43,503 bases of DNA from Spirochaetales bacterium. GTDB lineage: Bacteria > Spirochaetota > Spirochaetia > DSM-27196 > Alkalispirochaetaceae. The stretch lies in assembly GCA_028282545.1 (NCBI GenBank), contig JANQHT010000125.1, positions 1 to 43,503 on the forward strand, in the 5' to 3' direction. The first letter of the stretch is position 1, and each line of letters starts with the position of its first letter. Shown piece after piece: positions 23,599-31,880 of the stretch. The notes beneath the pieces are model-generated. The model had not been told where the DNA came from and made no database searches. It saw only the letters and a list, made by a program, of their open reading frames with translations. Both the position numbers and the translations under genes were made by a program.

Positions 23599-24885
23599 TT
23601 ACATCATTCCCAACAGACGCGGCACCAGGAGTGAGATTCCCGGCACCAGACTAACCAGGACGAGGGCGGCAACCTCGGCCAATGCGAGAAACACCGCCTT
23701 TTTACTGATCTGTTCTATCGTCGTATCAGCGATCTCGCTCGCAACGAACAGGTTTACACCCAGGGGCGGCGTTTCATACCCGATCTCGCAGGCGATCACG
23801 AACATGACACCGAACTGAATCGGATGGATTCCCACGGCGGTTACCGCGGGAAGGAGGAGCGGCGTGAGGATAACGATCATCGTGATGCTCTCCATCCACA
23901 TACCAATGAACAGCAACAACAGATCGATCAACAGAACGAGTGCTATTGGGTTGCTCACCGTTGCAATGAGCGCCTCCGACACGCGCTGCGGCACCTGGTA
24001 CAACGTGAGGACGCGGCCGAAAATCGTCCCGAAGAGAAGAATGACGAGCACCGACCCGCTGAGGCGCGCCATGTAGAGAAGCGTCTCCCGGAACGCCTTG
24101 AAATCGAGCTCCCGGTAGATGACGACGCTCACCAACAGCGAATAGAGAACCGCTACGATCGACGCCTCGGTAACGGTAAACACACCACCGTATATGCCAC
24201 CGAGGATAATGACCGGCGAAAGAAGCGCCCATTTGGCATCGTTGAGGTTCTTTAGGAACCCGCGGAAGTCGTGGTCAACCGCCTCGGACCGGTACCCACG
24301 CCGCCAACTGATGATCTTGACGGTGATGATAAGAAACAGCGCGAGCATAATGCCGGGTAGGAAGCCGGCCACAAACAACGTGGTGATCGACGTTTCCGCC
24401 GCCACACCAAATACGATCATCAGGATGCTGGGCGGAATCACAACGCCGATTCCGCCGGAACAGGCGGCAACACTTCCGGCAAACCCGCGGTCGTATCCTT
24501 CGCGAATCATCGCCGGAACCAGTATGGAACCGATCGCCGCCGTGGTGGCCGGTCCTGATCCGGAAATCGCAGCAAACATGGCGCAGGTGAGTACCGTCAC
24601 CACGGCAAGACCGCCGGCCGACTCGCCAACCAGAGTTCGTGCAAAGTTGACGAGGCGACGGGTCAGACCACCCTTCTCCATGATCGCACCCGAAAGGATG
24701 AACATCGGAATGGCGATTACGGTGAACGAATCAAGTGCGTTGTATGACGTTTTGGCAAGGTACTCGAGAGGAATGCCCTTGCCGATAATGCCCAGCAGCG
24801 ACGTCACACCCAGGCTGATCGCGATCGGAACCCCAATGATGAGACAGACAACAAGTAACAGGGCCATCAGAAGTGCAATGCTCAT
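23599..24885 (-). CDS. dctM: TRAP transporter large permease, DctM family
   Basis: This 428-residue integral membrane protein has hydrophobic segments throughout. DctM patterns are LGVTSLLGIIGKG near residue 27, AAISGSGPATTAAIGSILVPAMI near 110 (quoted in part: AAISGSGPATTAAIGSI), and the C-terminal IACEIGYETPPLGVNLFV. Family members couple substrate uptake to sodium. GGAG lies five bases upstream of the ATG. It is 18 bp after dctQ and 43 bp before dctP and completes the second TRAP system. Confidence 0.96.
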   Translation of the reverse strand: MSIALLMALLLVVCLIIGVPIAISLGVTSLLGIIGKGIPLEYLAKTSYNALDSFTVIAIPMFILSGAIMEKGGLTRRLVNFARTLVGESAGGLAVVTVLTCAMFAAISGSGPATTAAIGSILVPAMIREGYDRGFAGSVAACSGGIGVVIPPSILMIVFGVAAETSITTLFVAGFLPGIMLALFLIITVKIISWRRGYRSEAVDHDFRGFLKNLNDAKWALLSPVIILGGIYGGVFTVTEASIVAVLYSLLVSVVIYRELDFKAFRETLLYMARLSGSVLVILLFGTIFGRVLTLYQVPQRVSEALIATVSNPIALVLLIDLLLLFIGMWMESITMIVILTPLLLPAVTAVGIHPIQFGVMFVIACEIGYETPPLGVNLFVASEIADTTIEQISKKAVFLALAEVAALVLVSLVPGISLLVPRLLGMM

Positions 24886-24903
24886 GGTATCTCCGCCGGC
24901 TCC

Positions 24904-25443
24904 TTACAGGTCCAGTCGCGAGTCATACAACTCGATGTGCTTCTTTTTGAATCGGCCGATGATGACCAACAGAATCCGATACGACTGAAGGGCAAACCCG
25001 ATCGGGACAATGAAGTAGGCGTACACGAGGTTGATACCGAGCGTCTGGGAAATAAACGGGAACCTGAAGAGACGAAGTATGTACAGGATCGCCTGGTAGG
25101 TAATCAACAGGTTCATCCCCAGCCACACCGAGTCAGCAAAGGTTAGAATCGCCTTTTGCCACCTCTCGGGAAGCGCCATCAGGATAAACGTCAGCCGGAT
25201 GTGTTTGTCCCATTTGGCGGTGTACGCGATGGATGCGTAGATTGCCCATACAAAGGCGATCCTGGACAACTCCTCCGACCACGCAACCGATCTGTTCAGG
25301 ACAAATCGGGCAAACACCTGGTACGCCAGGAGAAGGATCAGCACCGTTGTGGCGATGTACGTGATGATCGTTTCAACGGACTCCCGTTCGCGGGGAGCTT
25401 CCGGTGCAGGAACCGCGTTCTCATGAGAAGGGATTCCCGTCAT
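24904..25443 (-). CDS. dctQ: TRAP transporter small permease, DctQ family
   Basis: This 179-residue membrane protein has four hydrophobic segments and the DctQ pattern VAWSEELSRIAFVWAIYAS (residues about 54-72). The N-terminus is charged and cytoplasmic. AAAGG lies about seven bases before the ATG at 25443. It is the first gene of the second TRAP operon, behind a near-consensus promoter, and works with dctM and dctP downstream. Confidence 0.94.
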   Translation of the reverse strand: MTGIPSHENAVPAPEAPRERESVETIITYIATTVLILLLAYQVFARFVLNRSVAWSEELSRIAFVWAIYASIAYTAKWDKHIRLTFILMALPERWQKAILTFADSVWLGMNLLITYQAILYILRLFRFPFISQTLGINLVYAYFIVPIGFALQSYRILLVIIGRFKKKHIELYDSRLDL

Positions 25444-25465
25444 GCATCACCTTTTATTACTATGT

Positions 25466-25477
25466 GAAATATATTTC
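25466..25477. promoter_or_regulatory. Palindrome in the dctQ leader, candidate regulator site
   Basis: GAAATATATTTC is a perfect 12-bp palindrome with partial symmetry outside it (ATG on one side, CAT on the other). It lies about 20-30 bp downstream of the predicted start of the TRAP operon. IclR-family KdgR sites have a TGAAA...TTTCA form, so the adjacent IclR regulator is a candidate binder. Confidence 0.45.
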
Positions 25478-25502
25478 TCCATGTAAAATTGGGCATGGCC
25501 GA

Positions 25503-25531
25503 ATTCTAAGGGGAGAATCGGCACCTGTCAA
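25503..25531 (-). promoter_or_regulatory. Strong sigma-70-type promoter of the second TRAP operon
   Basis: On the minus strand TTGACA (25526-25531, perfect), 17 bp, then TAGAAT (25503-25508, five of six). It lies 60 bp upstream of dctQ. This is the best consensus match in the window and implies that control depends on a repressor rather than on a weak promoter. Confidence 0.75.
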
Positions 25532-25541
25532 ACTTTTTTTC

Positions 25542-26315
25542 TTAGATCGACGGATCGGACCAATCAACGTACCGAAGCCTGTCCGAAATTCGCTGCGCGT
25601 AGTCGCGAACGAGGCGGATGCACGTCGAGAGGTGGTCGTCGGTCATGCGAAAGAGCGGGCCCGATACGCCAAGGCTCGCGATCGCCTCGCCACTGCCGGC
25701 CTTGATGGGCGCCGCGACGCCCCACGCCCCCTGGTGCATCTCTTCGGATGAAAAGGCGTACCCGTTCTCACGAATCTTCTGGAGATCCTCCTTGAGTTCG
25801 TCAACGTCGAGGATTGTTCCCGGAGCGAGGCGTTGGAGTTCCCCCGCAAAGACTCTGTCCTGCTCCGCCGCCGGCCGGAATGCGAGGATCGCTTTGTAGT
25901 TGGCACCGGCGTACAACGGCATGAACTTCCCCAGCGGTGGCGCCACCCGAACGTTCGCGGAGGACTCGATAGACTTAATAGCGATCCCACGGTCGCCGCG
26001 GATGAGTGTCAGTTGAATCGTTTCGTCCGTCTGCTCCGCCAGCTCACGCATCGGCGTCTCCGAAGCCGATTCGAGGGTGTCGCTGTTGTTCACCACGTGG
26101 TGGAAATAGAGCAAACGGTACCCCAGCCGATACTCGCGTTTTTGCTGGTCTCGCTCGAGAAGTCCATGCGCAACCAGAGCGTTGATATATCGATACACGC
26201 TTCCAAGCGGCAGATCGGCAACTGACGCGATCTGTTCTGCCGACAACCGCGATCGCTCCCTCGAAAACGCGAAAAGAACCCGTATGGCCCGATCAAGAGA
26301 TTGAAATTCGCTCAT
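25542..26315 (-). CDS. IclR-family transcriptional regulator
   Basis: This 257-residue regulator has an N-terminal winged helix-turn-helix (about residues 1-70, LSAEQIASVADLPLGSVYRY). The IclR effector domain (about 80-250) shows ETIQLTLIRGDRGIAIKSIES and SLGVSGPLFRM. It lies between the TRAP operon (same strand, downstream) and the divergent transketolase operon. IclR members often control uronate and aromatic-acid genes; KdgR is a known case. It probably senses the acid or a breakdown product and controls both flanking operons. GGAG precedes the ATG. Confidence 0.93.
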   Translation of the reverse strand: MSEFQSLDRAIRVLFAFSRERSRLSAEQIASVADLPLGSVYRYINALVAHGLLERDQQKREYRLGYRLLYFHHVVNNSDTLESASETPMRELAEQTDETIQLTLIRGDRGIAIKSIESSANVRVAPPLGKFMPLYAGANYKAILAFRPAAEQDRVFAGELQRLAPGTILDVDELKEDLQKIRENGYAFSSEEMHQGAWGVAAPIKAGSGEAIASLGVSGPLFRMTDDHLSTCIRLVRDYAQRISDRLRYVDWSDPSI

Positions 26316-26368
26316 TGTACACTCCGTTGCAGATTATCCACCAGATTCGCGAGTCGGGAAAGAAGCAC

Positions 26369-26421
26369 CATATCACAATATGAAACTTATTCTTGACAGG
26401 CAACAAAAGCAAATCTAACAT
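26369..26421 (+). promoter_or_regulatory. Promoter of the second transketolase operon with flanking inverted repeat
   Basis: TTGACA (26393-26398, perfect), 17 bp, TAACAT (26416-26421). Just upstream, CATAT (26369-26373) and ATATG (26378-26382) form an inverted repeat, followed by TGAAACTTATTCT. This resembles the TGAAATATATTTCT sequence in the dctQ leader, so both could be sites for the IclR regulator. Confidence 0.5.
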
Positions 26422-26462
26422 CAGACAATACATATAGTCTGCTTTTAAGGGGGGCAAGAGGT

Positions 26463-27296
26463 ATGACATTGGACTCGGCAGCACTTGAAGCGTTGCGCAA
26501 TCGGGCGATTGAAGTCCGCAAACAGCTACTCACGGTATTCTCCGTCGGCAAAACGCACCACTTTGGCGGGTGCTTGTCGGTTGTCGATATCATGGTCGCA
26601 CTCTACTTCTACCGGATGAACTATACGGCAGCGAACTGGCAGGACCCGTCGCGAGACCGCTTCATCATGAGCAAAGGACACGCGGTGCCGGTCCAGTACG
26701 TCGTCCTCGGAATGCTGGGAATTGTCGACCCCGAAGAGATCAAGACGATCAAGCGGTTGGGCTCCAAGTTCCAGGGCCATCCCGATATGCGGAAAACACC
26801 GGGTATCGAGGCACCAACCGGATCGCTCGGGCAGGGATTGTCGTTTGCAAACGGGACGGCTCTCGCGTGTCGTCACGACGGCATCGTGAACTCGATTTTC
26901 CTCGTCGTCGGCGACGGCGAGCTCCAGGAGGGACAGTTCTGGGAAGCGGCAATGACAACTCCACAGTACGGCCTCAAAAACGTGTGCGTGATCGTCGATC
27001 GAAACTGCTTCCAGAGCCAGGGGTGCGTCGATGATATGATGAACGTGGAACCGATCGACGATAAGTTGAGATCCTTCGGATGGAACGCGGAACGGGTCGA
27101 CGGCAATGATGTTGAACAGCTATGCGCTGCGTTGGACAAGACGAGGGATCGGGCTTTCGGTCCGTTCGCCATCGTGGCTGACACTATCAAGGGCAAGGGC
27201 GTGAGTTTCCTGGAGAACACCTACAAGTACCACAACTACAAGCTCAGCAAAGAGGAGTTCGACATGGCGATGGAAGAGCTGGAGGCGTCCCGATGA
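26463..27296 (+). CDS. Transketolase, N-terminal subunit
   Basis: This 277-residue protein is the thiamine-diphosphate-binding half of a second split transketolase. Marks are HHFGGCLSVVDIMVALYF near residue 36, SKGHAVPVQYVVL, EAPTGSLGQGLSFANG, and VGDGELQEGQFWEAAM with the conserved VDRNCFQSQG (Asp and Asn both present, unlike the copy at 13727). It ends with a canonical region for substrate handling (DTIKGKGVSFLEN). It overlaps the C-terminal subunit gene by ATGA. It is the first gene of the operon diverging from iclR, behind a purine-rich ribosome site. Confidence 0.94.
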   Translation: MTLDSAALEALRNRAIEVRKQLLTVFSVGKTHHFGGCLSVVDIMVALYFYRMNYTAANWQDPSRDRFIMSKGHAVPVQYVVLGMLGIVDPEEIKTIKRLGSKFQGHPDMRKTPGIEAPTGSLGQGLSFANGTALACRHDGIVNSIFLVVGDGELQEGQFWEAAMTTPQYGLKNVCVIVDRNCFQSQGCVDDMMNVEPIDDKLRSFGWNAERVDGNDVEQLCAALDKTRDRAFGPFAIVADTIKGKGVSFLENTYKYHNYKLSKEEFDMAMEELEASR

Positions 27297-28240
27297 GCGT
27301 TGACGGAACGAGAGACGGTTTCGGCCGCGGCTTGAAGGCAATTGCCGCACAGAATCCCGACGTTTTTGCAATGGACTGCGACCTTGGCAGGTCCACACGC
27401 GCGTATTCGATCACAGAGGTCGATGCCGGCCGATTCATCGAGATGGGCATAGCCGAGCAGGATATGGTCTCAACCGCCGCCGGTATGGCCGCGAACGGTA
27501 AGTGTGTGTTTGTGAACTCCTTTGCCGTCTTCATGACGGGACGCGCCTACGACCAGATCCGCCAGCAGGTCGCGTTGCCGCGGCTGAACGTCAAGGTCTG
27601 TGGTTCCAGCGCCGGCATCACGCAGGGACCGGACGGTGGTACGCACCAGTCGGTAACCGACATGAACCTGATGCGGGGACTGCCCAACATGGTTGTCCTC
27701 TCGCCGGCGGATTCCGGGCAGGCCGAGGCAGCGGTAGCGATCGCGCACGAGCACGACGGTCCGGTCTATATCCGTCTTTCCCGGTGGGAAACGGAGCAAC
27801 TCGTTCCGTCCGTATTCGAACTCGGTAGGCTCCAACACATCACGGCCGGTGATACCCTGTGCGTAATCGCGACCGGGCCGATCCTCGCGAGCGCTCTGTA
27901 CGCCGTCAACGAACTGGGAAAAGAGGGTATTCGTGTGGCGCTCTACAACGCACCGACCATCAAACCGCTCGCGACCGAGGATGTACTCGCCGCCGTTGAC
28001 GGTTTTGCTGTCGTCGTGACCCTTGAGGAACACAGTATTATCGGAGGGTTGGGATCAGCAACGGCTGAGATTATCGCCGGCAATGCGGGGGGCAACGGGC
28101 CCCGCGTTGTGCGCCTGGGAGTCAGGGACGCCTTCGGCGAATCCGGGACGGCTGATGAACTACTGGCGAAACACTCGCTCGACGGCCCCGGCGTAGCTCG
28201 GTCGCTACGCGCCATCGTTGCTGAGGCGGGTGCCCGATGA
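27293..28240 (+). CDS. Transketolase, C-terminal subunit
   Basis: This 315-residue protein is the partner of the N-terminal subunit upstream. It contains the catalytic-Glu region MGIAEQDMVSTAAGMA (about residues 50-65), then SSAGITQGPDGGTHQSVTDM and YIRLSRWETE. The end VRDAFGESGTADELL is typical. It would transfer a ketol unit between sugars. The gene overlaps both neighbours by ATGA. Its association with a TRAP system and SDR, rather than with a kinase, suggests a substrate derived from a sugar acid; that is inference. Confidence 0.94.
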   Translation: MSVDGTRDGFGRGLKAIAAQNPDVFAMDCDLGRSTRAYSITEVDAGRFIEMGIAEQDMVSTAAGMAANGKCVFVNSFAVFMTGRAYDQIRQQVALPRLNVKVCGSSAGITQGPDGGTHQSVTDMNLMRGLPNMVVLSPADSGQAEAAVAIAHEHDGPVYIRLSRWETEQLVPSVFELGRLQHITAGDTLCVIATGPILASALYAVNELGKEGIRVALYNAPTIKPLATEDVLAAVDGFAVVVTLEEHSIIGGLGSATAEIIAGNAGGNGPRVVRLGVRDAFGESGTADELLAKHSLDGPGVARSLRAIVAEAGAR

Positions 28241-29094
28241 GCGTGTTTACTGCGTCGCTGGAAGGAAAAAACGGCATCGTGACGGGGGGAACGAGCGGCT
28301 ACGGATTCGAGATCGTCCGAAAGCTGGCCGAAGCGGGGGCGAACACGGCGGTGTACTCCGTGGACGAACTCGCCCGCGATCGACACCGGGAATTGGACCG
28401 GACGCGCCGGGCCGACGTACTGTTCGAAACCAAAGACATCATGGAGGACGGCGCCTCGGAGCGGATGGTGCAACAAACGGTGGAAGCCTTCGGCGGCCTG
28501 GACTTTGTCGTTTCGAATGCCGGGTTCGCAATCCGGTTTGAGACGGACCTTTTGGAACTTCCACTGGACGAGTTTGTTCAAGGACTTCGGACGCAGTTCG
28601 AGGTCTTCCCAATCGCTTTTGCCTCGCTTGCGTTGTGCGCCGCGCGGGAAATGGAAAAAAAATACGCCGCGGTCGAGTACGATTCGACCGGTCACCGCCC
28701 CGATTCGGGTGCGATCGTAGTAAACCTCTCCGAGGCGGTTCTCAACAACCTTCGTGACGATCTCATAGCCTACGCGGCGGCCAAGAAAGCGACCCAGTGG
28801 ATCATGGAGAGCCTGGCCGGGAGCCTCGGACCACGCAACATTCGCGTGAACGCCATCGCGCCGGGATTCGCCAACACCGAACGCCCCAGGTTATTCTACG
28901 ATCGACACCCCGAGATCCGGGCAGATATCGAGCGCAGGACCCATTTAAAACCGGCGTTTATGCACTCGGGGTCGGTGGTTCCCGCCGTTCTCTACCTGCT
29001 CTCCGACAATTACGTTACCGGCCAAACAATAGCCCTCGACGGTGGCTATTCAAACAACATGGTTCGGTACTTTCAGGAGGCCCTTACGTCGTGA
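28237..29094 (+). CDS. Short-chain dehydrogenase/reductase linked to split transketolase
   Basis: This 285-residue SDR has TGGTSGYGFEIV near residue 17, VVSNAGFAIRF, the catalytic Ser in VNLSEAVL, and YAAAK. It ends YVTGQTIALDGGYSNNMV. It is longer than a standard SDR because of an insertion of about 20 residues before the catalytic Ser (around EMEKKYAAVEYDSTGHRP). It is translationally coupled to the transketolase on one side (ATGA) and to gntR on the other (GTGA). It probably acts on the transketolase substrate or product. Confidence 0.9.
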   Translation: MSVFTASLEGKNGIVTGGTSGYGFEIVRKLAEAGANTAVYSVDELARDRHRELDRTRRADVLFETKDIMEDGASERMVQQTVEAFGGLDFVVSNAGFAIRFETDLLELPLDEFVQGLRTQFEVFPIAFASLALCAAREMEKKYAAVEYDSTGHRPDSGAIVVNLSEAVLNNLRDDLIAYAAAKKATQWIMESLAGSLGPRNIRVNAIAPGFANTERPRLFYDRHPEIRADIERRTHLKPAFMHSGSVVPAVLYLLSDNYVTGQTIALDGGYSNNMVRYFQEALTS

Positions 29095-29834
29095 GTCTTG
29101 ACGATCAACGTGATCTCCGAGTCCGTTCGGATTCGGTCACAGAGAAAATCATGGACCGGTTCAAGCAGCTGTTGCTGGAAGGTACGTTCGCACCCGGGGA
29201 CAAACTTCCTACCGAGAGCGAACTCGCCTCGCTCTTTGGCGTCGGTAGATCGAGTATTCGCGAAGCGCTGCGCGTCTTCACATACCTGGGGATTTTCGAA
29301 ACGCGCGTGCCCAAGGGCACGTTTGTCAAAGCCGGTACGGAGATCTATCAGGATGCAATTTCGTGGTCCTTCCTGCTTCAACCAAAGGAGATCTCCCACA
29401 CCATGGAATACCGCGAGGCGATCGAAGCCCAGAGCATTCGAACGCTCGCGGAACGCCATCGCGAGGATCCGGAATTGGTTGAAAAAACGCTCTCGGCGCT
29501 CGAGGCGTTGTGCCGGGACATGACGCGAAATACGCACGAGTTCGACTACGAGCAGCTGAACCGTGCCGACTACGAGTTTCATCTTCAGGTGGTTCGCGGC
29601 GGTGGAAACCCGTACTTCGTAACCATATTCGATCTTCTGTCGTCGTTTCTGGCAACGACCACTCGGGAGATCACCAAGCGTCGCGTGTTGAACGACGACA
29701 TCGTCGATGTAGGGGCCGATCATCGACACTACCTTCCCGCAATTCGGTCAGGCAACCCGGCGGAAGCGGAGGAAGCGGTGCACTCTCACATGCGACTGGT
29801 GTACCGATGGCTATCGGAAACGGAGAGCACCTAG
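29091..29834 (+). CDS. GntR-family transcriptional regulator, FadR/FCD subfamily
   Basis: This 247-residue regulator has a winged helix-turn-helix (about residues 12-85, DKLPTESELASLFGVGRSSI) and an FCD domain (about 100-235, with MEYREAIEAQSIRTLAE and ADYEFHLQVVRGGGNPY). The frame is open back to 28797 inside the SDR gene. The GTG at 29091, overlapping the SDR stop and preceded by GGAGG at 10 bases, is the likely start. It is the last gene of the second transketolase operon and may autoregulate it, so this locus would have two layers of control (IclR and GntR). Confidence 0.9.
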   Translation: MSLDDQRDLRVRSDSVTEKIMDRFKQLLLEGTFAPGDKLPTESELASLFGVGRSSIREALRVFTYLGIFETRVPKGTFVKAGTEIYQDAISWSFLLQPKEISHTMEYREAIEAQSIRTLAERHREDPELVEKTLSALEALCRDMTRNTHEFDYEQLNRADYEFHLQVVRGGGNPYFVTIFDLLSSFLATTTREITKRRVLNDDIVDVGADHRHYLPAIRSGNPAEAEEAVHSHMRLVYRWLSETEST

Positions 29835-29838
29835 GAAT

Positions 29839-29858
29839 GGGTCTTTGCAGGCAGACCC
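29839..29858 (+). terminator. Weak hairpin after the gntR gene
   Basis: Arms GGGTCT (29839-29844) and AGACCC (29853-29858), eight-base loop, no T-run. It lies five bases after the stop. It may be a weak or factor-dependent end of the transketolase operon. Confidence 0.35.
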
Positions 29859-29925
29859 AACAGGGGGCGACACTGATCCGTGAGCGTTGGTGCGAACAAC
29901 GGTCCTCAACACGCCGGGGATTTAC

Positions 29926-30807
29926 CTATCCACCGGTCCGGATGAGCACCTGTCGGTAGAGCGTCTCCCGTTGTTTGAGCGTATCATAGGGCGCGCGATA
30001 CGCCTCTTCCAGCCGGTCCCGGGTGAGCATGTCCTCTACAAGCCCGACCTCGATCCTCGGTGACGGTTCGCCCGCTTTGGACGCCGATGCCGTGCCCCCC
30101 GATGCGCCGTCGCCTCCGTTGCCATGGCCGGCGTAGAAGAGGAGCGTCCTATCGCTGTGGCGGCGCGTGAACTCCACGTCGTGCGCGGAATAGAGTATGG
30201 AGACGCCGGAGCGCGCCGCGTACTCACAAAGGTACTCGAATACGCGATCCGCTTGACCCGGCTCAACCGCGAATACCGGCTCGTCCATGAGCAGGAGCGG
30301 TGCGCCGTAGAGCAGGCTCAGAGCGATGATCGTGCGCTGCATGGCGCCCTTGCTGAGTTCCTGCATGCGCTTGTCGGTCTCGCCTGCAAGTTCCATCGCC
30401 TCGATGATGCGATGTAGGGGATCCGCCTGGAGAACGGCGTCGTCCCGCGTGCCGTCCACGTAGCGGAGAACCTCGCCCACGGGCGCTTCCGTTTCAAACT
30501 CCATGTTCTGGTAGATAAACGAGGCGATCCTGTTCCGGCGTTCCTCCAGGGCAGGGTCATCGGCGACGCCGCGAAATGCGGTCGTATCGTCGCCCAGGAT
30601 GGTGACCGTGCCCGCCCCGGGGAAGAGGCGGGCACCCGCCAGGAGCAGGAACGTCGACTTGCCGATACCGTTTGGCCCCACGATTCCGGTAACGCCCGGC
30701 GGCACCGCCGGCGATACCCCCGAAAGAACGAGATCGTTTTCCGGGTACGCAAAGGCAACGGACGCAAAAGAAACGACCGGTGCGCCCGGTTTTATACCCT
30801 CCGTCAC
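29926..30807 (-). CDS. ABC-type ATPase subunit without visible membrane partner
   Basis: This 293-residue ATPase has Walker A VGPNGIGKST (about residues 43-52), a Q-loop near FIYQNMEF, a degenerate signature ELSKGAMQR (LSGGQ replaced by LSKGA), Walker B LLLMDEP and a switch His in YSAHD. The C-terminal region of about 60 residues after FYAGHGNGG is Gly/Ala-rich and then helical. It overlaps gpgS by 4 bp and is the third gene of an M20-gpgS-ATPase operon. No permease lies next to it, so its partner and substrate are unknown. Confidence 0.88.
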   Translation of the reverse strand: MTEGIKPGAPVVSFASVAFAYPENDLVLSGVSPAVPPGVTGIVGPNGIGKSTFLLLAGARLFPGAGTVTILGDDTTAFRGVADDPALEERRNRIASFIYQNMEFETEAPVGEVLRYVDGTRDDAVLQADPLHRIIEAMELAGETDKRMQELSKGAMQRTIIALSLLYGAPLLLMDEPVFAVEPGQADRVFEYLCEYAARSGVSILYSAHDVEFTRRHSDRTLLFYAGHGNGGDGASGGTASASKAGEPSPRIEVGLVEDMLTRDRLEEAYRAPYDTLKQRETLYRQVLIRTGG

Positions 30808-31880
30808 GCGTCGCCGTTTTTTGCGGTGCCTTTCTTTGCGGCGCCTTTGGACGACGTTCCCCGGGAGGCCCCGCCCTGTTTGGCCGACGTCCGCCGGCCG
30901 CCGGCCCCAAGGACCTTCCGCTTTTCCAGGTACGCTTCGATCGTGTTCATAGGCGGCCGCTCCTCCTCGACGATCGTGTGCTCGATCATTTCGAACTCCT
31001 CTTCGTGCGCCTGGAACTGGCGGAGGATCGTTGAGACCTCCGGTAGGCCGTCGATGATGCCCAGCTTCTGCGCACGCTTGAGAAATGTCTGGAGGATACC
31101 AAAGGCCATCTTCCCGAGGCTTCGCGTAGGCTGGTTGCGATGAACCCGTTGATCCAGGTCCGTCTGGGCAAAGGCGTGGAGATCGTAGAGCGTGTACACG
31201 TCTATCAGGTGGCTCGTCTCGACCCCGTATCCGATCGGGAACGGTATCTGCTCGAGCACTTCCCGGCGCACCGCGTATTCGCCTGAGAGGGGTTGTACGA
31301 TCGCCGTGAGTTCCGGGAAGAAGAGGGAGAAGAGGGGCCTGATCAGGATTTCCGTGACGCGACCACCGCCTGAGGGGCGGATACCCTGGCTGAACGCGAG
31401 GGGGCGGTCGTAGAAGGCCTTCACGTACTTGATCTCCGGCCGGTGAATCAGGGGCGCCACCAGGCCGTAGACGAAGCGTGGATGGATGTTTTTGATGTCC
31501 GCGTCTATGTAGACGATGATGTCGCCTTTTAGCTGGTGGATAGCCTTCCAGAGGTTCTCGCCCTTGCCCCGTTTGTTCGGCAGACCCGGCAGGATCTCAC
31601 TGGCCAGATAGGTATCGGCGCCAAAGGAAGAGGCCACCTCCAGGGTTTTGTCGGAGCTGCCGGAGTCGATAACGGCGATCTCATCCAGGAGGGGGTATCG
31701 CTGCATCAGCTCGCTGCGGAAGATGACGATCTCCTTTCCGATCGTCTTCTCTTCGTTCAACGTGGGAATACAGAGAGACACGGTCAGCCCGAGCTTCTCT
31801 TTCGCTTCGATCAACTCTGGTATGTCACGAAACTGGGAGTGGTGGAAGGTGTTCCGCTTGAGCCATTGGTTAAGATTCAC
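30804..31880 (-). CDS. gpgS: Glucosyl-3-phosphoglycerate synthase
   Basis: This protein of about 358 residues is a GT-A glycosyltransferase of the GpgS type. It transfers glucose from a nucleotide sugar to 3-phosphoglycerate, the first step to the compatible solute glucosylglycerate. Marks are VSLCIPTLNEEKTIGKEI, IDSGSSDKTLEVA, KRGKGENLWK, the metal motif YIDADI, and the region PLSGEYAVRREVLEQIPF and GYGVETSHLIDVY. The GTG at 31880 is preferred because GGAGGG lies seven to eight bases upstream; the frame is open to 31985. The last 30 or so residues form a Lys/Ala/Gly-rich tail. A GpgP phosphatase is not seen in the window. Confidence 0.9.
   Translation of the reverse strand: MNLNQWLKRNTFHHSQFRDIPELIEAKEKLGLTVSLCIPTLNEEKTIGKEIVIFRSELMQRYPLLDEIAVIDSGSSDKTLEVASSFGADTYLASEILPGLPNKRGKGENLWKAIHQLKGDIIVYIDADIKNIHPRFVYGLVAPLIHRPEIKYVKAFYDRPLAFSQGIRPSGGGRVTEILIRPLFSLFFPELTAIVQPLSGEYAVRREVLEQIPFPIGYGVETSHLIDVYTLYDLHAFAQTDLDQRVHRNQPTRSLGKMAFGILQTFLKRAQKLGIIDGLPEVSTILRQFQAHEEEFEMIEHTIVEEERPPMNTIEAYLEKRKVLGAGGRRTSAKQGGASRGTSSKGAAKKGTAKNGDA

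Noticed and set aside
22512..23654. Plus-strand open frame of 380 codons
   Set aside because: It is the antisense of a clear DctP gene. Arg/His/Val-rich composition is typical of a shadow frame.
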